Assembly: GCA_050010555.1 (NCBI GenBank)
Contig: JBEKKV010000032.1
Coordinates: forward strand, 1 to 25,595
DNA: 25,595 nucleotides
DNA from: JALHUB01 sp050010555
Lineage (GTDB): Bacteria > Chloroflexota > Dehalococcoidia > DSTF01 > JALHUB01
Direction of reading: 5' to 3'
Shown here: positions 1 through 5,362 of the stretch, piece by piece
Position numbering within the stretch: position 1 is the first letter of the stretch
Layout: each line of letters starts with the position of its first letter
Notes under the pieces: model-generated
What the model was told of the DNA's origin: nothing
Database searches by the model: none
Seen by the model: the letters and a program-made list of their open reading frames with translations, nothing else
Made by a program: the position numbers and the translations under genes

Positions 1-98
1 TGGCTTGCATGCGCAAACTGCTCACGATCTTGAATGCCATGCTGCGGGATGGCACGGCCTGGCAGCAGGTTCCGGCTTCTCATGCTATTCCCGCTTGA
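1..98 (+). CDS. IS110-family transposase, C-terminal fragment (cut by window edge)
   Basis: The first 98 bases encode the end of a protein that reads ...ACMRKLLTILNAMLRDGTAW... and stops with TGA at 96-98. The MRKLLTILNAMLRDGTAW stretch is the characteristic C-terminal tail of IS110/IS116/IS902 family (DEDD/Tnp20-type) transposases. These recombinases are guided by a bridge RNA encoded in the element's own non-coding end. Only about 32 residues are visible, because the rest lies left of the window. The last residues (QQVPASHAIPA) diverge from the family tail. IS110 elements usually lack terminal inverted repeats, so the right end of the element cannot be fixed from this sequence; it must lie in the roughly 40 bp between 98 and the stop of the next leftward gene, or close to it. 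Whether the upstream part is intact is unknown. Confidence 0.8.
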   Translation, partial: ACMRKLLTILNAMLRDGTAWQQVPASHAIPA

Positions 99-138
99 GT
101 ATCAAGACAGTTGCTCTGCACTTCCTCAAACGGCGGCC

Positions 139-468
139 CTATGGTTGCTGCGGCTGGGAGCGGTTGCGGCGCCAGCGGGCGAAGGGCCCGGCGATGAAGG
201 CCCCGCCGGCTACTCCGACAAGCGCAAGCACAAGCAGGATTCCCACTAGAACCGCGAGGGTCTCGAAGGAATTCAGGCGTGTCGAAAAGGGGTCGGCGGA
301 GCAGTGCGGACAGGCAGCTACGCCCATCGAGAAGAAGAGGATGGCGACGAGCACGACGTATGCGATGGCGAGCAGACCGCCGCCCATCAGCGTCGCTCGT
401 CCGGAGATGATTCTCGTCAGGCCGATTGCGACTCCGACGCCGATAGGAACGAAGAAGACCCCCGCCAT
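139..468 (-). CDS. Small three-helix membrane protein downstream of ruvA (unknown function)
   Basis: This 109-residue protein has three hydrophobic segments, at roughly residues 1-20, 28-52 and 70-95. Between the second and third lies a short loop with a CxxC motif (ACPHC, about residues 52-56). It ends in a basic, Gln/Pro-rich tail. I do not recognise a family. Its ATG lies only 9 nt past the ruvA stop codon on the same strand, so it is probably the last gene of the yebC-ruvC-ruvA unit. The membrane-protein composition, unlike an antisense shadow, supports a real gene. The position is where many genomes carry ruvB, which is not visible here. The gene converges on an IS110 transposase, so its C-terminus could have been altered by insertion. 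Confidence 0.6.
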   Translation of the reverse strand: MAGVFFVPIGVGVAIGLTRIISGRATLMGGGLLAIAYVVLVAILFFSMGVAACPHCSADPFSTRLNSFETLAVLVGILLVLALVGVAGGAFIAGPFARWRRNRSQPQQP

Positions 469-477
469 CGCGACAGG

Positions 478-1071
478 CTACTGCGTGAAGGACGATAGCG
501 CAAGGCGTATCTTCTCTTCGAGAGAGAGCGAGCCGTCGGACGGCAGCCGACCCGCGGCGGCGGACGCTTCGGCCTGCGTGTAGCCAAGCGATACAAGCGC
601 GGCGATGACCTCGTCGTCGGCGCTCAGGAACGATGCGGGGATGCCGGACGAGACGTGCTCCGGCAGGCGCCCCTTCAGGTCGATGATGATGCGGCTGGCG
701 GTCTTGGCGCCGATTCCCGGCGCAGAGCGGATGCGCTCGACGTCGCTATTGGCGATGGCCTCCCAGATGGAGTCGCCGGGAAGGCCGGTCAGCAGCGCCA
801 GCGCGCCCTTCGGGCCGACGCCGGAGACGCCGATGAGCAGGTGAAAGAGTCGCAGCTCGTCGGCGGTAGCAAAGCCGTAGAGGGCGACTTCGGTCTCGCG
901 CGCCTGAAGGTGCGTGTAGAGCGACACTTCGCGACCGGGGACGCCCAGCGCGTCGCGCGTGTGGCCCGGGACCTGGACGAGCAAGCCGAGGCCGGTGCCG
1001 TCGATTCGAACGGTGATGCCCTCGGGGCCGGCGTCTTCCACGACGCCCCAGATGCGAGCGACGGCGCTCAT
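478..1071 (-). CDS. ruvA: Holliday junction branch migration protein RuvA
   Basis: RuvA binds four-way DNA junctions as a tetramer, and loads and positions the RuvB motor for branch migration during recombinational repair. The 197-residue product has the expected length and three-domain order: an N-terminal OB-fold (about 1-65), a middle domain with two helix-hairpin-helix motifs (GVSGVGPKGAL near 80-90 and APGIGAKTASRI near 116-127), and a C-terminal RuvB-contacting domain (about 150-197, DDEVIAALVSLGY). The start ATG overlaps the ruvC stop by 4 nt (ATGA), indicating translational coupling. The gene is third in the yebC-ruvC-ruvA unit. ruvB is not in the window. Confidence 0.97.
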   Translation of the reverse strand: MSAVARIWGVVEDAGPEGITVRIDGTGLGLLVQVPGHTRDALGVPGREVSLYTHLQARETEVALYGFATADELRLFHLLIGVSGVGPKGALALLTGLPGDSIWEAIANSDVERIRSAPGIGAKTASRIIIDLKGRLPEHVSSGIPASFLSADDEVIAALVSLGYTQAEASAAAGRLPSDGSLSLEEKIRLALSSFTQ

Positions 1072-1604
1072 GGCACGGCGCTCCTTTCGATGAGGGACTG
1101 CGCGCGCGTGTGGTTGACGTGGCAGATGGCAACAGCGAGGGCGTCGGCGGCGTCGAACGGCTGCGGCAGGTCGCGGAGGCCGAGCTGCAAGCGCACCATC
1201 TCCTGCACCTGCCCCTTCGGGCCGCGCCCGTAGCCGGTGACCGAGCGCTTCACTTCCGCCGGTGAGTACTGCTCGACGGGCAGGCCGGCGAGTCCGGCGG
1301 CAAGGACGGCAAGCGCCCGCGCTTCGCCGATCGCCAGCGCCGAATGGGCGTTCACCGCAACGAAGGGCTGCTCGACGGCGACCTCCGTCGGCGCATGACG
1401 GGCGATTAGCTCCTGGAGCGATGCGAAGAGCGCGGCGAGTCGCTCCGGCATCGAAAGCCGCGGATCGACCGCGAAACAGCCGTAGTCGACCGCCTGCAAC
1501 GAGTCGCCGTGGCAGGCGACAACGCCGAAGCCCATCATCCTCAGGCCGGGGTCGATGCCGAGAATGAGGCTGCTCTCGGTCCGGTCGTCGGGGCTATGGG
1601 GCAT
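1068..1604 (-). CDS. ruvC: Crossover junction endodeoxyribonuclease RuvC
   Basis: RuvC is the dimeric resolvase that nicks Holliday junctions symmetrically. The 178-residue protein shows the RNase H-like fold signature and all four acidic metal ligands: D18 in GIDPGL, E78 in VEQPF, and D151 and D154 in the DAAD motif near the C-terminus. The basic segment VKRSVTGYGRGPKGQV (about 118-133) is the conserved junction-binding region. An N-terminal extension of about 11 residues precedes the usual start region; the ATG at 1604 lies one base after the yebC stop, so coupled translation is likely. It is co-oriented with ruvA, with a 4-nt overlap. Confidence 0.97.
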   Translation of the reverse strand: MPHSPDDRTESSLILGIDPGLRMMGFGVVACHGDSLQAVDYGCFAVDPRLSMPERLAALFASLQELIARHAPTEVAVEQPFVAVNAHSALAIGEARALAVLAAGLAGLPVEQYSPAEVKRSVTGYGRGPKGQVQEMVRLQLGLRDLPQPFDAADALAVAICHVNHTRAQSLIERSAVP

Positions 1605-1605
1605 C

Positions 1606-2355
1606 CTAGCCTTCGTACGCTTCGAGGACTTCGTCCGGGAACTCGGCGTTGGAGTGGACGCGCTGCACGTCGTCGAGCTCTTCCAGCTTGTCGAGGAGCT
1701 TGAGCGTCTGCAGCGCCTCCTTATCGCCCAAGCTAACGGTGGTCTTCGGCACTTTGCTCAGCTCGGCGGACTCGACGGCGATGCCCCGCTCCTGGAGCGC
1801 CAGCCGGACCTTCTCCAGGTCCTCGGCGCGAGTGATGACCTCGAGGCGCGCGTCCTGGATGTCGACGTCTTCGGCGCCGGCGTCGATGGCGGTCAGGGCG
1901 AGGTCTTCGCCGCCACCGTCTTCGGCGTTGATGGCGATGACGCCCTTGCTCTCGAACAGCCAGGCGACGGAGCCGGCCTCGCTCAGGTTGCCGCCGGCGC
2001 GACCCATGGTGGCGCGTATCTCGGAGACGGAGCGGTTGCGATTGTCGGTGACGACATCGATGAGGACAGCGACGCCGCCGGGGCCGTACCCTTCGTACGT
2101 TACCTCGATGAGCTCGGCCGCGTCCGGTCCGCTGGCGCCACGCTTCATGGCGCGCTCGATGGTGTCGTTGGGCATGTTGCTCTCGCGCGCTTTCTGGACG
2201 GCGAGCCGGAGGCGGAAGTTGCCGTTAGGGTCGGGGCCGCCCTGTCGCGAGGCGACGGTTATCTCACGGCCAAGCTTCGTGAAGAGCTGGCCACGACGCG
2301 CATCGGCGGCGCCTTTCTGGCGTTTGACCTGGCTCCAGTGGGAATGGCCTCCCAT
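1606..2355 (-). CDS. yebC: YebC/PmpR-family (TACO1) protein
   Basis: This is a conserved cytoplasmic protein of the YebC/TACO1 family. Members have been described both as DNA-binding regulators (PmpR) and as factors that relieve ribosome stalling. The 249-residue product starts with the hallmark GGHSHWSQVKRQKGAADARRG and has the family-typical motifs RLAVQKARESNMPNDTIERA, EVTYEGYGPGG and the long acidic C-terminal part. The ATG at 2355 is preferred: AGGAGA lies just upstream, the family motif begins there, and a longer reading frame would start upstream of the predicted promoter's -10 box. yebC immediately before ruvC-ruvA is a common bacterial arrangement. Confidence 0.96.
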   Translation of the reverse strand: MGGHSHWSQVKRQKGAADARRGQLFTKLGREITVASRQGGPDPNGNFRLRLAVQKARESNMPNDTIERAMKRGASGPDAAELIEVTYEGYGPGGVAVLIDVVTDNRNRSVSEIRATMGRAGGNLSEAGSVAWLFESKGVIAINAEDGGGEDLALTAIDAGAEDVDIQDARLEVITRAEDLEKVRLALQERGIAVESAELSKVPKTTVSLGDKEALQTLKLLDKLEELDDVQRVHSNAEFPDEVLEAYEG

Positions 2356-2387
2356 TCGGTTCTCCTGTCGTTGGGATTGGCGTCCAC

Positions 2388-2416
2388 ATTCTAGCATCGA
2401 GACGGGCGCGGGGCAA
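2388..2416 (-). promoter_or_regulatory. Sigma-70-type promoter of the yebC-ruvC-ruvA unit
   Basis: On the - strand, TTGCCC (2416-2411) and TAGAAT (2393-2388) are separated by 17 bp. The -10 box is preceded by TG one base upstream, giving an extended -10 (TGCTAGAAT). Transcription would start about 26 nt upstream of the yebC ATG at 2355. The same nine-base extended -10 occurs at 11764-11772. Confidence 0.65.
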
Positions 2417-2454
2417 AACCGCTGAGCGAGGCCGGTTGCTGGCGCGGCGCGTCG

Positions 2455-2517
2455 AAGAAAAGGAACGCCCCGACCTCCCTGTCCGCCTGGCGGGGCGACC
2501 GAGAGGCCGGGGCATTC
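2455..2517 (-). terminator. Intrinsic terminator after panC
   Basis: On the - strand a long stem is formed by 2517-2503 (GAATGCCCCGGCCTC) and 2477-2463 (GAGGTCGGGGCGTTC). The 15 base pairs include two G-U pairs. An additional small hairpin (CCGCC/GGCGG) sits in the loop. A U-rich run (CCTTTTCTTC) follows. It sits about 30 nt after the panC stop and would separate the pan operon from yebC. Confidence 0.75.
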
Positions 2518-2547
2518 TATGTGAAGTCTTCGACGGGCAGGACGGGA

Positions 2548-3468
2548 CTACCTGCCGGCGGGGACGTCGAAGACGATGGGCGGGCGCTTTTCGCCAACTG
2601 TCACATTATCGATGAGACGGGTGATGCCGATGCGCACGGCCAGCGAAATAAGGGTCGGGCCTTCTGTAACGTCCAGCTCCTGCAGGGTGTGCGGATCGGC
2701 GATGCTGATGTAGTCGGCATGGGCCAGCGGCTCCCGCGCGATCAGGCCTTCCAGGCGGTCGCGGAGCTTGCCTGCATCGTGCTCCCCCTGACGATGCAAG
2801 CGCTCAACGAGGCTGAGGCAGCGGAAGAGGACGAGGGCGGCGCGGCGCTCGTCCGGCGACAGGAAGACGTTGCGACTGCTCATCGCCAGGCCGCCGGTCT
2901 CGCGGATGGTCGGGCAGCCGACGATCTCCACGCCGAGGTTCAGGTCCTCCGCCATCTTGCGGATGACGACGAGCTGCTGGGCGTCCTTCTGACCGAAGTA
3001 AGCGCGATGAGGTTGGACGGCGTTGAACAGCTTGAGGACGACGGTGGCGACGCCGCGGAAGTGGCCGGGCCGGCAGTTCCCCTCGAGCACCTCGGTGACG
3101 TGGCCGACCTCGACGTAGCTATCGAAGCCCTCGGGGTACATGTCAACGGCGGAGGGCATGAAGACGATGTCGACGTTCTCCTGCTGGAGCAGCGAGAGGT
3201 CACGTTGCGTGTCGCGGGGGTACTTATCGAAGTCCTCGTTCGGGCCGAACTGGATGGGGTTGACGAAGATGCTGACGACGACGAGCTCGTTGTCTGCGCG
3301 GGCGCGTCGCACGAGGGAGAGATGGCCTTCATGAAGGTAACCCATCGTCGGCACAAAGCCCAGCTTCCGTCCGTTGGTCTGGCTGCGCAGCCGGCGCATG
3401 GCGTCGACCGACGAGACCACCTGCATTGTCCTGAGACCGCGAATCGTTTCTGAGAGAGCCATAATCAC
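2548..3468 (-). CDS. panC: Pantothenate synthetase (pantoate-beta-alanine ligase)
   Basis: PanC joins pantoate and beta-alanine using ATP to make pantothenate (vitamin B5), through a pantoyl-adenylate intermediate. The protein has the nucleotidyltransferase HIGH-like motif HEGH at residues 46-49 in TMGYLHEGH. It also has the KMSKS-equivalent MSSRN at 196-200, the conserved FVNPIQFGPNEDFDKYPR and the FGQKDAQQ motif. Length is 306 residues from a GTG at 3468, which overlaps the panB stop (GTGA); an ATG two codons later (3462) is an equally plausible start. It is the last gene of panD-panB-panC, followed by a strong terminator. Confidence 0.97.
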   Translation of the reverse strand: MIMALSETIRGLRTMQVVSSVDAMRRLRSQTNGRKLGFVPTMGYLHEGHLSLVRRARADNELVVVSIFVNPIQFGPNEDFDKYPRDTQRDLSLLQQENVDIVFMPSAVDMYPEGFDSYVEVGHVTEVLEGNCRPGHFRGVATVVLKLFNAVQPHRAYFGQKDAQQLVVIRKMAEDLNLGVEIVGCPTIRETGGLAMSSRNVFLSPDERRAALVLFRCLSLVERLHRQGEHDAGKLRDRLEGLIAREPLAHADYISIADPHTLQELDVTEGPTLISLAVRIGITRLIDNVTVGEKRPPIVFDVPAGR

Positions 3469-4313
3469 ACCGCCATCTGTGAGAGCTCCGCCAGGGCCGC
3501 TTCGTCCATGGAGAAGCTCTCCCTAGCAGTCGGGAACCCTCCCGACTGCACTTCCCGCTGATAGCGCTCGACGGCGCTTTGTATCTCTTCGGCAAGGCGG
3601 GCGTACTGCTTCGAGTGGCGGGGCGTGAAATCGGGATCGAGGCCGAGGAGGTCGGTCAGGACCTGCACCTGGCCATCGCAGTGGGGCCCGGCGCCAATGC
3701 CGATTGTGGGGAGGGAAAGCCTCTCGCTGACGAGTTTGCCGAGGGCGGCCGGCACGCACTCCAAGACGATGGCGAAAGCACCCGCTTCCTGAAGAGCGAG
3801 GGCGTCGCTGAGGAGGCGAACCGCGGCGGCGGGCGTCTTGCCCTGCACTTTGTGGCCGCCAAGCTGGTTTATCGACTGCGGTGTGAGTCCGAGGTGCCCC
3901 ATGACGGGGATGCCGAAGGAGACGAGGGCACGAACGGTTTCGACGACGGGCGCGCCGCCTTCGAGCTTGACGGCGCCGGCGCCGCCCTCCTGCAAGAAGC
4001 GACCGGCGTTCCGAATCGCGTCCTGCATGCCGGTCTGGTAGCTCATAAAGGGCATATCGCCGACGATAAGGGCGTTCTGCGCGCCGCGTACGACGGCCCT
4101 GGTGTGATGCAGCATGTCATCCATGGTCACCGGAACGGTGGAGTCGTAACCGAGGACGGTCATTCCCAGGGAGTCGCCGACGAGGATGACGGGGATTTCG
4201 GCGCGGTCGAGGAGCTTGGCGGTGGGGAAGTCATAGGCGGTGAGCATGGCGAACTTCTCGCCGCGGAGCTTCATCGCCTTCAGTTCGTGTACTGATACTC
4301 TAGCCATTTTCAC
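3465..4313 (-). CDS. panB: 3-methyl-2-oxobutanoate hydroxymethyltransferase
   Basis: PanB transfers a hydroxymethyl group from methylene-tetrahydrofolate to ketoisovalerate, giving ketopantoate, the first committed step of pantothenate synthesis. The (beta/alpha)8 enzyme signature is clear: YDFPTAKLLD, the metal-ligand aspartates D47 (VGDSLGM) and D86 (GDMPFM), E118 in VKLEGG, and the catalytic-type E185 in IVLECVP. The 282-residue length is somewhat above the 264 of E. coli, because of a C-terminal extension. The start is GTG at 4313 or ATG at 4307 (GGGGTG lies just upstream). It is translationally coupled to panC. A perfect 10-bp inverted repeat lies within its 3' coding region (3526-3549). 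Confidence 0.97.
   Translation of the reverse strand: MKMARVSVHELKAMKLRGEKFAMLTAYDFPTAKLLDRAEIPVILVGDSLGMTVLGYDSTVPVTMDDMLHHTRAVVRGAQNALIVGDMPFMSYQTGMQDAIRNAGRFLQEGGAGAVKLEGGAPVVETVRALVSFGIPVMGHLGLTPQSINQLGGHKVQGKTPAAAVRLLSDALALQEAGAFAIVLECVPAALGKLVSERLSLPTIGIGAGPHCDGQVQVLTDLLGLDPDFTPRHSKQYARLAEEIQSAVERYQREVQSGGFPTARESFSMDEAALAELSQMAV
3526..3549. repeat. Perfect inverted repeat inside the panB 3' coding region
   Basis: GCAGTCGGGA (3526-3535) and TCCCGACTGC (3540-3549) are perfect reverse complements separated by four bases. They lie in the codons for VQSGGFPTA near the end of PanB, a segment that is itself conserved in the family. No U-run follows on either strand, so it is not an intrinsic terminator. 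It may be an mRNA stability or processing hairpin between panB and panC, or chance. Confidence 0.6.
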
Positions 4314-4332
4314 ACCCCGCTTTCCGCCACGC

Positions 4333-4734
4333 CTAGTTGAAGATGCTCCAGTGGTCGATGACGCCTAGCTGCTCGACGGGCGGGTCGATGCGCTTGATGT
4401 GGTTCTGCTCATCAACGTGGACGACGATGGGCCGGAGGCGCCTCGCTTCCTCTTCCGAGTAGTCGGCGTACGTAAGCACGAGAACGAGGTCGCCGGGGTG
4501 AACGAGCCGGGCGGCGGCGCCGTTGATGCAGCATTGGCCGCTGCCGCGTTCGCCGGCGAGGGCGTAGGTCGTAAGGCGGTTGCCGTTATCGACGTCAAGG
4601 ACCTGCACCTGCTCGTATTCCAGGATGTCGGCGGCTTCCAGGAGTTCGGGATCCAGCGTGATGCTGCCTACGTAGTTGAGGTCGGCTTCGGTGACTGTGA
4701 CCCGGTGGAGCTTGCTCTTGAGCATCTTCCTCAA
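4333..4734 (-). CDS. panD: Aspartate 1-decarboxylase precursor
   Basis: PanD decarboxylates aspartate to beta-alanine for pantothenate synthesis. It is made as a proenzyme that self-cleaves at a Gly-Ser bond to create a pyruvoyl cofactor. The cleavage site is visible as Y21-V22-G23-S24, and the preceding MLKSKLHRVTVTEADLNY matches the family. Other conserved parts are the RLTTYA segment and the C-terminal NGAAARLVHPGD. Length is 133 residues. The TTG at 4734 is chosen as the start because a full AGGAGG Shine-Dalgarno lies 9 nt upstream (4749-4744) and the N-terminus then aligns with E. coli PanD; an ATG three codons later is the alternative. It is first in the operon, directly behind an attenuator-like leader. 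Confidence 0.96.
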   Translation of the reverse strand: MRKMLKSKLHRVTVTEADLNYVGSITLDPELLEAADILEYEQVQVLDVDNGNRLTTYALAGERGSGQCCINGAAARLVHPGDLVLVLTYADYSEEEARRLRPIVVHVDEQNHIKRIDPPVEQLGVIDHWSIFN

Positions 4735-4940
4735 CGTACCTTACCTCCTGACCGACTCGCCTCGCGCCCGATAAAAAAACCCTTCCGGTCGAGACCGAAA
4801 GGGCAGAATGTCCATCAAGGTTCTGCACCGTCTCGGTCGCCGAGCGATCCAAGCGGCATATTCCAGGCCACTGATGCGAGGACGGCTCCGAAGGGCCTTC
4901 CACGCGATGGTTGTCGCCCAAGGGCGGGGGTCGACACCGC
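4735..4940 (-). ncRNA. panDBC leader RNA with antiterminator/terminator switch (candidate pan-motif RNA)
   Basis: Between the promoter (4945-4972) and panD lies a transcribed leader of about 200 nt with no convincing leader peptide. Read on the - strand it can form an imperfect hairpin from GCGTGGAAGGC and GCCGTCCTCGC, with two mismatches. Downstream, GACCGA (4838-4833) pairs with TCGGTC (4798-4793) around an inner stem of GCAGAA (4826-4821) and TTCTGC (4808-4803). This second structure uses the same bases as the left arm of the terminator at 4803-4773, so the two are mutually exclusive, as in a riboswitch or attenuator. A 'pan' RNA motif has been described upstream of pantothenate operons in Chloroflexi, Firmicutes and Deltaproteobacteria; this leader is a good candidate, but I could not fit it to the published consensus. 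Confidence 0.65.
4773..4803 (-). terminator. Intrinsic terminator in the panD leader (attenuator)
   Basis: On the - strand CCCTTTCGGT (4803-4794) pairs with ACCGGAAGGG (4789-4780) through a CTCG loop, with one G-U pair. Seven consecutive T residues follow (4779-4773). It lies upstream of the panD Shine-Dalgarno, so it can only act as a premature terminator of the pan operon. Confidence 0.88.
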
Positions 4941-4944
4941 CGCC

Positions 4945-4972
4945 AGTATAGCAAAGAATAATAGTTTGTCAA
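4945..4972 (-). promoter_or_regulatory. Strong sigma-70-type promoter of panDBC
   Basis: On the - strand a perfect TTGACA (4972-4967) is followed after 16 bp by TATACT (4950-4945), in a locally A+T-rich stretch that stands out from the surrounding sequence. Predicted transcription starts near 4938, giving a leader of about 200 nt before panD. Confidence 0.82.
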
Positions 4973-5100
4973 GGGCTAGTGATGAAATTCACGCAATTTT
5001 CCCCTAAATTGCTGTTTCCCCGCCCTTAAGGGTTCTTCCCAGCTTTGGTTAGGCCCTCGGGCTTCGTAGAGACGAAGGGTGGCCTGTTGATGAATCCCCT

Positions 5101-5123
5101 CCGACGGCGGGCAGGCCTCAGCC
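5101..5123 (+). repeat. Degenerate REP-like element, inverted relative to the one at 5169
   Basis: Read on the - strand this is GGCTGAGGCC followed by TGCCCGCC. That is a degenerate version of the GGCTGAAGCC-CCTGCC core of the element at 24860-24892. Together with the opposite-orientation copy at 5169-5200 it forms an imperfect inverted pair spanning about 100 bp, resembling a bacterial interspersed mosaic element. The match is short and could be partly chance in G+C-rich DNA. Confidence 0.35.
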
Positions 5124-5168
5124 TCCTCACCACCACATCCACCCTAAATGAAGCGCTAGAAGTAGTGC

Positions 5169-5200
5169 GGCTATCAGCCCTGCCTGCCGGCAACCAGGCT
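5169..5200 (-). repeat. Degenerate REP-like element
   Basis: The core GGCTATCAGCC is followed by CTGCCTGCCGGCA and ends in AGGCT. It lines up along its whole length with the element at 24860-24892 (GGCTGAAGCC, then CCTGCCTACCGGCA, then AGGCT), with only a few substitutions and short indels. Its CTAC foot has changed to CTGC. The shared layout at two distant intergenic sites supports a common repeat family. Confidence 0.5.
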
Positions 5201-5289
5201 TGCACATCGTTGGTGGGCCTCCTATGCCGCAGAGCCCTTGTCGAGCGGCACTCGGCCGCTGGTGCCTGTGCAACGGGGCGATGGTACGC

Positions 5290-5295
5290 TACAAT
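5290..5295 (+). promoter_or_regulatory. Possible -10 box for glmS
   Basis: TACAAT at 5290-5295 would place transcription start about 60 nt upstream of the glmS TTG. No good -35 hexamer lies 16-18 bp upstream, so this is weak. The short leader is not long enough for a glmS ribozyme. Confidence 0.3.
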
Positions 5296-5362
5296 GACGC
5301 TAGAGACGCGGAGCGCCGCCGTCCCGGCACGGGCGCTGAGTGAAGAGGGGAGGCAGGGAGCC

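Larger units (their letters stand above)
5041..5289. other. Non-coding stretch between the pan promoter and glmS
   Basis: This part of the 628-nt gap between panD and glmS has no plausible gene. It holds a small perfect hairpin (CTTCGT-AGAG-ACGAAG near 5065-5085) and the two degenerate inverted REP-like elements listed separately at 5101-5123 and 5169-5200. The palindrome CCCTTAAGGG lies just before it. A -10-like TACAAT follows at 5290-5295. Confidence 0.5.

Noticed and set aside
4735..4945. T-box leader upstream of panD
   Set aside because: A terminator/antiterminator layout is present, but no T-box consensus (AGGGTGGNACC-type) or specifier loop could be found, and pan operons are not typical T-box targets.
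5290..5362. glmS ribozyme in front of glmS
   Set aside because: The likely leader is only about 60-70 nt, far shorter than the ribozyme, and the conserved core sequences are not recognisable. Only a short hairpin (AGCGCC/GGCGCT) is visible.
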